Below are positions 43,138-51,466 of a stretch of DNA of 64,000 nt, piece by piece. Source of the stretch: DATAXP01 sp036272935 (GTDB taxonomy: Bacteria > Planctomycetota > Planctomycetia > Pirellulales > PNKZ01); the NCBI GenBank assembly GCA_036272935.1, contig DATAXP010000070.1, positions 61,394 through 125,393 of the forward strand, in the 5' to 3' direction. Each line of letters begins with the position of its first letter. Positions within the stretch are counted from its first letter, which is position 1. The translations under genes and the position numbers were made by a program. The notes beneath the pieces are model-generated. The model was given only the letters and a program-made list of their open reading frames with translations. It ran no database searches and was not told where the DNA came from.

Positions 43138-43323
43138 TTAGTGTTCCGGAATGCCGAGATCGCGGCAGATCTTCCGCGACAAGAAATCGTTGATCTCTCG
43201 ATGCCGCGGAGCAGCCGACGTTTGATTATTCGCCGGGTTCACAAATACGCTATGTTTGCCGCGGTCGTGCAAGAGGAAGCAACCGTTGGCTTCGAGGTGG
43301 CGAATTAGGTCAACGCGTTTCAT
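43138..43323 (-). CDS. hicA: HicA-family toxin (second locus)
   Basis: This 61-residue protein starts MKRVDLIRHLEANGC and has DRGKHSVFVNP with the catalytic His. That is the compact HicA fold. ATG 43323 overlaps the stop of the upstream antitoxin gene by 4 bases. In contrast to the first locus, the antitoxin comes first here. Confidence 0.8.
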   Translation of the reverse strand: MKRVDLIRHLEANGCFLLHDRGKHSVFVNPANNQTSAAPRHREINDFLSRKICRDLGIPEH

Positions 43324-43538
43324 GCCGCGTCCAACTCGAACGGCTCCCGAGTAACGGTTTGTCCGATCAGTGACTTTTCCGCCAGCTCACGGTTGGCCTC
43401 TAGCACGAGCGCCACCGCCTCGCGCAGATTTTCGCGTGCTTCTTCGAGGGTGTCGCCCTGGGTATTTGCTCCTGGAAATTCCTCAACGAACGCGATGTAA
43501 CCCTCGGGCACTTGCTGAAAAACCGCTGTCAGCTTCAT
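43320..43538 (-). CDS. hicB: HicB-family antitoxin (second locus)
   Basis: This 72-residue protein reads MKLTAVFQQVPEGYIAFVEE, then FPGANTQGDTLEEAREN, the partial RNase H-like antitoxin fold. It starts at ATG 43538, with AAGGAG 8 bases upstream. It precedes and overlaps the toxin, so expression of the pair is coupled. No added DNA-binding domain is visible. Confidence 0.8.
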   Translation of the reverse strand: MKLTAVFQQVPEGYIAFVEEFPGANTQGDTLEEARENLREAVALVLEANRELAEKSLIGQTVTREPFELDAA

Positions 43539-43725
43539 CACGGGTTCTCCTTAGACTTTCCCGCCGAGCGGCGAGCAAACCGATGCGGTTTACGTGACGG
43601 GCATGGCAATGCCTACGATTATCCGGCCCGAACTTGGCGCGTACAACCGCGAGGCCGGATGTTTCGGGCTGTTTCGCTCCGGTGGTCTTGGGTTAACTGG
43701 CGCGACGCGAGTCTCGAAACCGGTT

Positions 43726-45687
43726 CTAGGCCGGTACCAGCGCCGGCTTGGGCCGCACGGCGCCGACGATTTGGTCGACAACCCGGCTCGCGGCACCGCT
43801 GACGAGCAGCAGGATGCCGATCCCGGCGAACACCATGCCTCGCGACCAATCGAACAGCGATTCGCACATCCGCGACAGCCACGATTGTTGCCGCGGCGCG
43901 GCCAGCGCAAACCAATGCTCAGCGCTTAGATCCTCGGCAACGATGCGGAACGGCCCGCTTGGAGCGCGCAGGGTGATTACTTTCCAGCCGTCCTCGGCGT
44001 TGCTCTTGATCTTGATGGGGATCGTTTCCTGCGTTGCCTCGACGACCATCTTCAGCGACATACCCGGGGCATTTGGAGATCCGCTGTATGGAAGCACGAG
44101 GTAGGTGAATCGCGGCTCGATAATCTGGCTGCGGAAGGTTCCGGTGGGCGTGCCCGCTTGCTTGCCTTCGCCGCCGTAGGTGCCGACGGCAGTTTGGCCC
44201 AGGTAGTCGCCGACCCGCTCGGGAACGCCGTCGGTAACGAATGGCGTGTCGAGGTGTTCGCAATCGACGAGCGCCGGTGGACATTGCAATTCGGCAGGCA
44301 GCAGCGGCATCACCACCGGATGCCGCATCATCCCTTCCAACCACGTCGGGTTCAAATGTGCGACGTGATCGTCGTGCAGGAAATGCGCCGATTCATCGGC
44401 GACGAGGCGCTGCGAGGCGTCGAGCCGCCGGGATTCCCACACGTCGAACGCGTTCATTTCGTCGGGCAGGCTCTTGCCAAAATGCACGAGCCCGCCGCAG
44501 AAGGCCAGCCCCCAAGCGACGACCAGCGCTCGGAACCATCGCGGCAGTCCTTCTGAGCGCTCGCGGAGCGTGTCGGCCAGCACCATGAGTGCCACCACGT
44601 TCGCCAAGGGACCGTATATGAAAATGTCCACATAGCGGTTCGAGAGGAAGACCATTGTCCCGCGCGCGTAGGCCAGTCCCAGGCCTTGCAAGGTAGTCCA
44701 GGCAACGAACGCCGCGGCGAACGCCTCGGCAGACGAGAGTGCCTTGCGCCGGCGAACAAGCGCGATGCACAACAGCACGGTCGGCAGGTACAGCACGATC
44801 GCCAGCGACGGATGCTTGAAGCACGGCCACGACATGGTCCGTCCCGCGGCGGCGACGTAGTCCATCAGCCGGCCGGCGTGGAACTCCGGATGGCCGGCGG
44901 CGTGGGTCAGCGCGTAGCCGATGACCGCCACGGCTGCGCCGATCGCGGCCGACGGCAGATGCTGCCACCAATGTCTTCGATCAACGCACAGATCCCATGC
45001 CTTGACGGCCGCAATGGCCGGCCCGACGACAAAGCCTGATCCGAAGGTGAAGATATCGACAAACGCGCAGGCGGCCCCCGTCCACCAGCCTGGCGAAAAA
45101 TTACGACGAGTCAGCAGTCCCCAATTGGCGACGACGAAGAACAGCCCGAGTTGATACATCGGTCCTTGAATGCCCCAGATCGAATTCTCCCAGCACCACG
45201 GAATCGCGAAGAACAGACCGACGGCGAGCACGATGGCATTTTGCCGCTGCCGGCCAAGCATGCCGGGAAGGACGAGCATCAGCACGACGGCTGTGGTCGT
45301 GACTTGCGCCAGGTTGAAGAACACCTGCACGCGCGAATCCCACTGCCCGGTAATCGCGACCAGGCCGACGTTCGTCAATCGGCCCCAAAGGATGCGATGT
45401 TCGTTGTGCGGACTGATGAAGTCGCCCCAGCGCATCCGCCCCTCGGCCCAGGGGACAAAGAACAGCTCGGGCTCTTCCCACGAGTCGGTTCGCGGCACGT
45501 TGATCGTGTACCGATCGGCAATCCAGCCTCGGCAGCCGACGATCACCAGCGTCATCGCCAGCACCTTGACGTAGTACAGTCGATCGCTTGGCACGGGGGC
45601 CGGCTGTGGTCGCGTCGCGGCTTCTGTCGACGTCCAAGGCGATTGCCGCCGGTCCACTCGCATCTCGGGCAACAGCGTCGTGCTCAT
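43726..45687 (-). CDS. Large polytopic membrane protein of unknown function
   Basis: The 653-residue protein has about ten membrane helices in its first 450 residues and a final helix near residue 625. Between them is a soluble region with a beta-rich part (TYLVLPYSGSP, WKVITLRAPSGPFRIVAEDL). The early segment TDSWEEPELFFVPWAEGRMRW and the arrangement resemble membrane glycosyltransferases of the GT-C type, but no DE or DxD signature is obvious. ATG 45687 is one of several possible starts. The function is open. Confidence 0.6.
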   Translation of the reverse strand: MSTTLLPEMRVDRRQSPWTSTEAATRPQPAPVPSDRLYYVKVLAMTLVIVGCRGWIADRYTINVPRTDSWEEPELFFVPWAEGRMRWGDFISPHNEHRILWGRLTNVGLVAITGQWDSRVQVFFNLAQVTTTAVVLMLVLPGMLGRQRQNAIVLAVGLFFAIPWCWENSIWGIQGPMYQLGLFFVVANWGLLTRRNFSPGWWTGAACAFVDIFTFGSGFVVGPAIAAVKAWDLCVDRRHWWQHLPSAAIGAAVAVIGYALTHAAGHPEFHAGRLMDYVAAAGRTMSWPCFKHPSLAIVLYLPTVLLCIALVRRRKALSSAEAFAAAFVAWTTLQGLGLAYARGTMVFLSNRYVDIFIYGPLANVVALMVLADTLRERSEGLPRWFRALVVAWGLAFCGGLVHFGKSLPDEMNAFDVWESRRLDASQRLVADESAHFLHDDHVAHLNPTWLEGMMRHPVVMPLLPAELQCPPALVDCEHLDTPFVTDGVPERVGDYLGQTAVGTYGGEGKQAGTPTGTFRSQIIEPRFTYLVLPYSGSPNAPGMSLKMVVEATQETIPIKIKSNAEDGWKVITLRAPSGPFRIVAEDLSAEHWFALAAPRQQSWLSRMCESLFDWSRGMVFAGIGILLLVSGAASRVVDQIVGAVRPKPALVPA

Positions 45688-46137
45688 GCCTAAAGTTCCC
45701 AAGGAGATAGGGCCGGCAATGAACCGGGGGAGGCGGTTTATAGTCGCCTGCACGGTGGTCGGCAAGGTCGGCGACAAGGAACCCACGGCTGAGCACGAGT
45801 CGAATGACCAGCCGCGCACGTGCTAGCAGCGACAAGAATCGTCGCCGCCATTTCGGAGAGGCGACGCTGCGATGAGAAAATGCAGCAGTTATGCCGCGTA
45901 GTTCGGCGGTGACGCGGCGGCCGGGCATCGGTTCCGGCTTGCGCGGGGGTCGAGCCTTAACGGTTCGACGGGTGGTGCGCTACAAGCGCTCGAATCTCGT
46001 CCTGGCGCGATGGCAGTGACGATATCGCTGTCAAGCGCCGACCACGGTGGTTCGTCGCGGCAGCGTTGCGTGGAGCATGGGCACGAGGCCCTGCCGAATG
46101 TCAACGCGAAACGTTCGTCAACAAGGATGTAGCCCGC
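45688..46137. other. 450-base divergent intergenic region
   Basis: It separates the minus-strand membrane protein from the exopolysaccharide locus. No gene or strong repeat was seen. An AAGGA ribosome site lies near its right end. Promoters for both sides are expected here, but no clear -35/-10 pair was read. Confidence 0.4.
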
Positions 46138-47127
46138 ATGCGACGGATCGTGCTTAGTGCGACGCTCATGTTGGCGTGCACCGGCTGTGCCGCGGTGCAG
46201 GACATGCAGTATTCCTGCAGCAACTATTGCCGCGCTTTCATGGCCTGGCAAACGCAAAGCAAAAAATTTAATGGCAGGCACTCAGCCGACTATGCGACCG
46301 GCTGGAAGAAGGGCTACTTCAGCGTGGCGATGGGTGGCCCTGGCTGCCCGCCGGCGATCCCGCCGGAGCGCTACTGGCGATCGAAGTACCAGAGTCTCGA
46401 GGGGCAACGGGCGATCGAAGCATGGTATCGCGGTTTCGAGGATGGCTCGTTGGCTTCCGAACGCGACGGCACGAACAACTGGCACGAGGTACCCACGTAC
46501 GCCCACGGCACGGTGGCCATCGGCGGCGTCGACACACTGATGCCCCGCTCCGCAAGGTTGCCAATGGGTGGCGGGATCAACATCGCCCCCGCGCCGGCTG
46601 GCGAGTCGGTGCCAGCCGACCCGATGTGGTCGCAACAGGCGCTCTCGAACACGTCGCTGTGGTCGGGTCCGCCACTGCCCGCTGAAGCGGACGATGCCAA
46701 CCCGCCAAGGCGCGCGATCGCCACGACCAATGTCCCGAAGCCGAAATCTGCCGACCGGCCGACTGAAGCGGTCGCCGCGAAACAGCAAGCCGTGGGAGCA
46801 ATCGCAGCGACGGCCAACAACGTAGACGCGGCCAAGACCGACCCGGTGAAGGCAGCGACCGCCCAGGCTTTGGCCGAGGCGACGTCGCGGAACACGACGA
46901 CAGCAGTCACCGACAAGGCAGCCCAGCCGGCGGCGACGATGCGGCTGCTTGCCGATGGGGCGCCCCGATTGGCGGCAACCCAAGCGGAGTCTTCGGCCGC
47001 AAACGATGGATCGACGACTGACTCGACAAACTCAGGCGACCAGTCGGTCGAGCGTGTCGCCAAGCGCGAGACGTTCGGACCGGTGAACCCGCTGCGCCGT
47101 GGATCGAATCAAGGAATTTTGAGATAG
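46138..47127 (+). CDS. Lipoprotein at the head of the exopolysaccharide locus
   Basis: This 329-residue protein has a lipobox-like end, LACTGC, after a short hydrophobic signal. Residues 20-150 form a folded domain rich in Trp, Tyr and Gly (YATGWKKGYFSVAMGGPGCPP, YRGFEDGSLASE); the second half is low-complexity Ala/Thr/Lys. AAGGA precedes ATG 46138. I do not recognise a family. Position just before the Wza-like gene (92 bases) suggests an export or envelope role; this is inferred. Confidence 0.65.
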   Translation: MRRIVLSATLMLACTGCAAVQDMQYSCSNYCRAFMAWQTQSKKFNGRHSADYATGWKKGYFSVAMGGPGCPPAIPPERYWRSKYQSLEGQRAIEAWYRGFEDGSLASERDGTNNWHEVPTYAHGTVAIGGVDTLMPRSARLPMGGGINIAPAPAGESVPADPMWSQQALSNTSLWSGPPLPAEADDANPPRRAIATTNVPKPKSADRPTEAVAAKQQAVGAIAATANNVDAAKTDPVKAATAQALAEATSRNTTTAVTDKAAQPAATMRLLADGAPRLAATQAESSAANDGSTTDSTNSGDQSVERVAKRETFGPVNPLRRGSNQGILR

Positions 47128-47219
47128 CGACCCGCGGCAATCGCGACGGCATTGCCGCAACAAACAACGGAGTGTCGGCCGGGCCCCTACGGCGCGGCCG
47201 TTGGAACAAGAGGTTCCCC

Positions 47220-48575
47220 ATGCAAGCTTCGCTTCGAGCGATTGGAATCAGGGCCTGGTGGATTGCCGTCCTAGCGGCGATGCCCGCGTTGGTCGGCTGC
47301 AAACTGTTCCATTCCGGCTGCGACGCCATACCGGCCAATCGCTTGCCGTGCAGCTTGCGCGGGCCGTCGCGCTCGTCGCTGGCGCCGATCGATTTCACGC
47401 TGCTGCGCCAGCATCCGCCCAAAAGCTACCTCGTCGGGCCGGGCGACACGATTGGCGTCTACATCCAAGACCTGCTCCCGATGAACCGCGAGGAGCCGCC
47501 GGTCACCTTCCCGCCGAACTTGCAGATGGTGCGCGAGCACTTCCCGTCGACTGGCCTGGTGTATGCACCGGCGGTCGGCCTGCCGTTCGTCGTCCAAGAG
47601 CACGGCGAAATGGTGCTGCCGCTGGTCGGCGACGTGCAGGTGGAAGGACTGAACCTCGAGGAACTCTCCGACCAGATTCGCAAAACGTACACCGACGCCA
47701 AGATTCTCAAGACCGGCCGCGAACGCATCATGGTCACGCTGATGAAGCCGCGCATTCACCGCGTGATGATCATGCGCGACGACACGACGGCCGGTGCCAA
47801 CCAATTCATCCATAAGGAAGAAGCGGTCTTCGCACGGCGCGGCTCGGCCGACGTCATCGACCTGATCGCCTACGAGAACGACGTGCTGCACGCGCTGATC
47901 GCCACCGGCGGCTTGCCGGGCGTCGACGCCCGCACCGACGTGTGGATTCTGCGCACTCGCGAAGTCAGCGATTCCGAGTTCGTCGCCCCGGTCGGCCAGG
48001 TGCAGGCCGGCACTGCTCCCCACGAAGTGTTCGAATCGGTGAAGCTCAACCGCTCGATCATCCGCATTCCGCTGCGTGTCGAGCCGGGCCAGCCGCTGCC
48101 GTTCTCCGAAGACGATATCGTCCTGCAAAACGGCGACATCGTGTACGTCGAAACGCGGCTCGACGAGTTCTTTTACACCGGCGGCCTGCTGATGGGCGGC
48201 CAAATTCCGCTGCCGCGCGATTACGACCTCGATGTGCTTGGCGCGCTGGCGCTAGCCAACGGTTCGACCGGAGGCCCCGCGGGTGGCATCCCGGCCATTT
48301 CCAACAACTTCAAGGGGGCCAGCCCCGGTAACATCGTGCCGCCGACACGCGTGATTATCGTCCGCACGCTACCCAGCGGCGAGATGATCCGCATTCGCGT
48401 CAACCTGTGCGAGGCCGTCCGCAATCCTCGCGAACGCATCGTCATTCAGCCGGGCGACTTGGTGCTGCTGCACCACACTCCGGCCGAGTACGCCGGCAAC
48501 CTGGCGTTGAACATCATGAACTTCAACTTCACGATCCTGACGACCGGCGTGTACCCAGGCACGACGCCGCGGTAG
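47220..48575 (+). CDS. Polysaccharide export outer-membrane lipoprotein (Wza-like)
   Basis: The 451-residue protein starts with a lipobox (ALVGCKLF) after a signal and continues with a Poly_export-type block, SYLVGPGDTIGVYIQDL. Soluble beta-grasp-like stretches follow (QVEGLNLEELSDQIRKTY, GDIVYVETRLDEFFYTGG). Wza-type proteins form the octameric outer-membrane channel for capsule or exopolysaccharide. It is longer than Wza and has extra segments. AAGAGG precedes ATG 47220. Its partner, the Wzc-like kinase, is next and convergent. Confidence 0.88.
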   Translation: MQASLRAIGIRAWWIAVLAAMPALVGCKLFHSGCDAIPANRLPCSLRGPSRSSLAPIDFTLLRQHPPKSYLVGPGDTIGVYIQDLLPMNREEPPVTFPPNLQMVREHFPSTGLVYAPAVGLPFVVQEHGEMVLPLVGDVQVEGLNLEELSDQIRKTYTDAKILKTGRERIMVTLMKPRIHRVMIMRDDTTAGANQFIHKEEAVFARRGSADVIDLIAYENDVLHALIATGGLPGVDARTDVWILRTREVSDSEFVAPVGQVQAGTAPHEVFESVKLNRSIIRIPLRVEPGQPLPFSEDDIVLQNGDIVYVETRLDEFFYTGGLLMGGQIPLPRDYDLDVLGALALANGSTGGPAGGIPAISNNFKGASPGNIVPPTRVIIVRTLPSGEMIRIRVNLCEAVRNPRERIVIQPGDLVLLHHTPAEYAGNLALNIMNFNFTILTTGVYPGTTPR

Positions 48576-48577
48576 CA

Positions 48578-48640
48578 GGCTACGGGCTACAGGCCCCGGC
48601 TTGGATGAGGTACCGTTGCTGTAGCCTGTAGGCCGTAGCC
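48578..48640. repeat. Inverted repeat of the GGCTACGG type
   Basis: A left arm beginning GGCTACGGGCTACAGGC (48578-48595) pairs with the right arm GTAGCCTGTAGGCCGTAGCC (48621-48640). It lies in the 108-base gap between the convergent wza-like and wzc-like genes. It could act as a two-way terminator hairpin or be a dispersed repeat. Confidence 0.6.
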
Positions 48641-48683
48641 GGCAAAAAAGCGCGGCGGTGGAACGTCGGCCGCCGTGCAGGCA

Positions 48684-51122
48684 TCACGCCTGGACGGACG
48701 GCTTCGGATCGTTCGGCTTCTGTTCAGACGCTCCGGCGCCATCGACCTTCGGATCGACCTCGTGCTCGTAGTACGCCTTCGAGCGCTCGTTGGTGTAGCC
48801 GTCGCCGTAGGTGTACCCGCCGTAGCCGTACTTGAGGTTGTATCCGTAGCCGAAGCTCTTGCGTTGCTCGTTGGCGATGTTGACCACAACGCCGATGATC
48901 CGGGCATCGACCCGAGCCAGCAGGTCCTTGGCCTCGATCGTCTGGGCCCGGCTGTCCTGACTGGTGCGCACCGTGAGGATCACGCTGTCGGCCAACTGGG
49001 CCACGATGCACGGATCGGCCACGGCCAACACCGGCGGGGTGTCGATCACCACGTAATCGAAGTGATCGCGCAGGTGGTCGAGCAATTGCTTGAATACGGT
49101 CGCGGTAAGCAATTCCGACGGGTTCTCCACGATCGGCCCGCACGGCATCACCGAGAGGTTATTCACCTCGGTCGGCTGGATCGCTTCGAGCGCCTCGTGT
49201 TCGCCGCTGAGGACGTTCGATACGCCGACGGCTGGGTCGACGTTGAAAATGCGATGGACGCGCGGGCGCCGCAAGTCGCAGTCCATGATCAGCACCTTGC
49301 GGCCCGACTGGGCAATGCTGATCGCCAGGCTGGTGGCCATGGTCGTCTTGCCGTCGCCGGGGTTGGCGCTGGTGCAGGCAAGCACCTGCCGCGTCGAATC
49401 GGGACTGCTGAAGAACAGCGTGGTGCGCAGGGCACGGAACGCCTCAGCTTGCCGCGATCGCGGCTGGCGATAAACCACCAGGGCCGGGTCGAACGTCGGC
49501 GCGCCGGTCGCGGCGGCCGCTTGCTGAGCCTCGAGGTTGCCGAGCTGCGGGATGTGCGTGAGCACCGGCAGGCCCAAGGCGTCGCGAACTTCGCTGGGAT
49601 TGCGGAACGAGTTGTCGATCAGCTCGAGCGCCGTGGCGGTGCCGGCACCGGCCACCAGGCCCAACATCATGCCGATTAACAAGCACCACGAACCCTTTGG
49701 CCAAACCTTCTCGCCGAGGCGGGCTTGTTCGATCGGTTCGGTGATGAAGCCGCCGTATTCCTTCACCAGGTTGATCTCACGCAGCCGGTCGAGCACCGCG
49801 TCGAACAGATCTTGCTTGCGTTCGACTTCCTTGCGGAGCCGCTCGGCCCCCAGTTCGTGCTTGACCATTTGCTTAGCTTCTTCGCGCTCCTCCTGGGCCA
49901 GCTTCTCGATCTGCTGCTGCCGCTTCTTGATGGCCAGCAGGTCGAAATTCAAAAGCGCCAGGTAAGCGTCGACCACCGTCGTGGGCGTGAGCTTGATCTT
50001 GTCGTCGAGGCCGACGAGGTCTTCTTTCTTTTGCAGGAATTCGCGGGCCATCTTGATGTGGTCGCGGGTCTCGACCACCGAAGGATGCTGGTCGCCCAGG
50101 TCCATGAGCAAGGTCTTTTCCTTCAGCAACAGCGTCAGCAGCGCATCGAATTCTGCCCTGGCTCCTTCCAACCGCGCCGGCTGCAGCGCCTGGAACTCCT
50201 CGGTGTCGGCAGCTCCACGGTCGACGTTCACCAGCAGTTCCAGCCGGGTGATGTGCTTCTCATCCAGCAGCGCCAACTGCTGCATCTCGGGAGCGCCGGT
50301 TCGCTTCAGCTCTTCCAGCCCGAACTTCACCACGTCCAGCCGCGACTCGGCCTCCGCGTACTCGGTCTTCAAATCGGCGAGAGTGGTCTCCAGTTGCTCG
50401 AAGTTCGCCGCGTGGACGTTGGAGCTTTCGTCCCCACGCCACAGCAGCGGGGCGTCCTCGCGGAATTTCTGATACTCTTCTTCCACGTGCTCCAGATCGC
50501 GGCCTACTTCGTCCTTGGCTTCGGCGATCAGCTCGACGGCCTTGGCGCTGACGTTTTCAAAGGTGTTGCCCAAGAATTTGCGGTAGCTGTCGACAATCGC
50601 GTCGACGATGAGCTTGCACTCCTCGTCCGAGGTGTGCCGGAACGCCAGGTTCAGCACGTGCGCGGTTTTGGCCTGGCCGCTGCCGCCGCGGGTCACCACC
50701 AGGTTGTCGATCACGTAATCGGCCGGCGTTTCATCGTCGTCGAGCTTTTCGAGGATCGAATCCAGCTCGTCCAAGCCGTGGTCGGCCAAGGCGCGCTTGA
50801 TCACTTCCTGGCTGCCGATGATCTGCATGTGCGTGGCCAGCAGGTCTTCCGACACACGGGTATCGGTTTCGTCGTTTCCTTCGACCCCCTTGGTTGGCAA
50901 TTTGGCGTCCTTTTTCATCACCAGCACCTGCGCCGTCGATTCATACTTCAATTCGGCGCACATGTAGTAGACGAGCGATAGGGCGATGCCGACGCCCGCC
51001 CCAATGCCCAGCAGGTGCCAACGGCGACGCAACATGCCTGGCAAGTCGATCGCATGCACCCCGGGCATCGTGAAGGTAGGAGACGGATTCGAACCCGGCG
51101 ACGTTTTCAGCTCGGAAGCCAT
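48684..51122 (-). CDS. Wzc-like polysaccharide co-polymerase with tyrosine-kinase domain
   Basis: This 812-residue protein has two membrane helices (about 35-55 and 470-495) bracketing a long coiled-coil periplasmic domain, then a cytoplasmic BY-kinase. Walker A is NPGDGKTT, Walker A' is VLIMDCDLRRP and Walker B is VVIDTPP. The C-terminal tail after residue 755 has nine tyrosines in a Gly/Tyr-rich stretch, the autophosphorylation cluster. Wzc controls chain length and export of exopolysaccharide. ATG 51122 is chosen over the longer frame. It is convergent with the Wza-like gene. Confidence 0.93.
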   Translation of the reverse strand: MASELKTSPGSNPSPTFTMPGVHAIDLPGMLRRRWHLLGIGAGVGIALSLVYYMCAELKYESTAQVLVMKKDAKLPTKGVEGNDETDTRVSEDLLATHMQIIGSQEVIKRALADHGLDELDSILEKLDDDETPADYVIDNLVVTRGGSGQAKTAHVLNLAFRHTSDEECKLIVDAIVDSYRKFLGNTFENVSAKAVELIAEAKDEVGRDLEHVEEEYQKFREDAPLLWRGDESSNVHAANFEQLETTLADLKTEYAEAESRLDVVKFGLEELKRTGAPEMQQLALLDEKHITRLELLVNVDRGAADTEEFQALQPARLEGARAEFDALLTLLLKEKTLLMDLGDQHPSVVETRDHIKMAREFLQKKEDLVGLDDKIKLTPTTVVDAYLALLNFDLLAIKKRQQQIEKLAQEEREEAKQMVKHELGAERLRKEVERKQDLFDAVLDRLREINLVKEYGGFITEPIEQARLGEKVWPKGSWCLLIGMMLGLVAGAGTATALELIDNSFRNPSEVRDALGLPVLTHIPQLGNLEAQQAAAATGAPTFDPALVVYRQPRSRQAEAFRALRTTLFFSSPDSTRQVLACTSANPGDGKTTMATSLAISIAQSGRKVLIMDCDLRRPRVHRIFNVDPAVGVSNVLSGEHEALEAIQPTEVNNLSVMPCGPIVENPSELLTATVFKQLLDHLRDHFDYVVIDTPPVLAVADPCIVAQLADSVILTVRTSQDSRAQTIEAKDLLARVDARIIGVVVNIANEQRKSFGYGYNLKYGYGGYTYGDGYTNERSKAYYEHEVDPKVDGAGASEQKPNDPKPSVQA

Positions 51123-51466
51123 AGAGATTCTCTGCAGCGAGTGAACGGCAACAATTGACGACCGCGACGGAAGCACGCTCTTGCCGCGGATTGGCGTGCC
51201 GGCAAAGTCGTCAAGACGGGCAGACTTTCCCAGAAATCCGCGGGTTAATCGGTTATGGTCATACGTTTCTCGCCTGTCAAGCAGCCATTTGCCCCATCGC
51301 GCTGAGACAACGATCGCGTGCGATTCCTAATTTGCCGTTAGGATCGATTGTCCACCCCTGTCTGGCGCGCAACGATGCCCTGCGCAGCGCGCCGCGCTTG
51401 AATGCCGCAGCTTCACGGTGGATCATGTGCAATATCGCTCGCTGCTCCTGGTAGAAGGAAATGTGT
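51123..51466. other. 344-base divergent intergenic region
   Basis: It separates the Wzc-like gene and the sulfatase. No gene was seen. A GAAGGA site just before 51467 serves the sulfatase. No operator palindrome was recognised. Confidence 0.4.
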
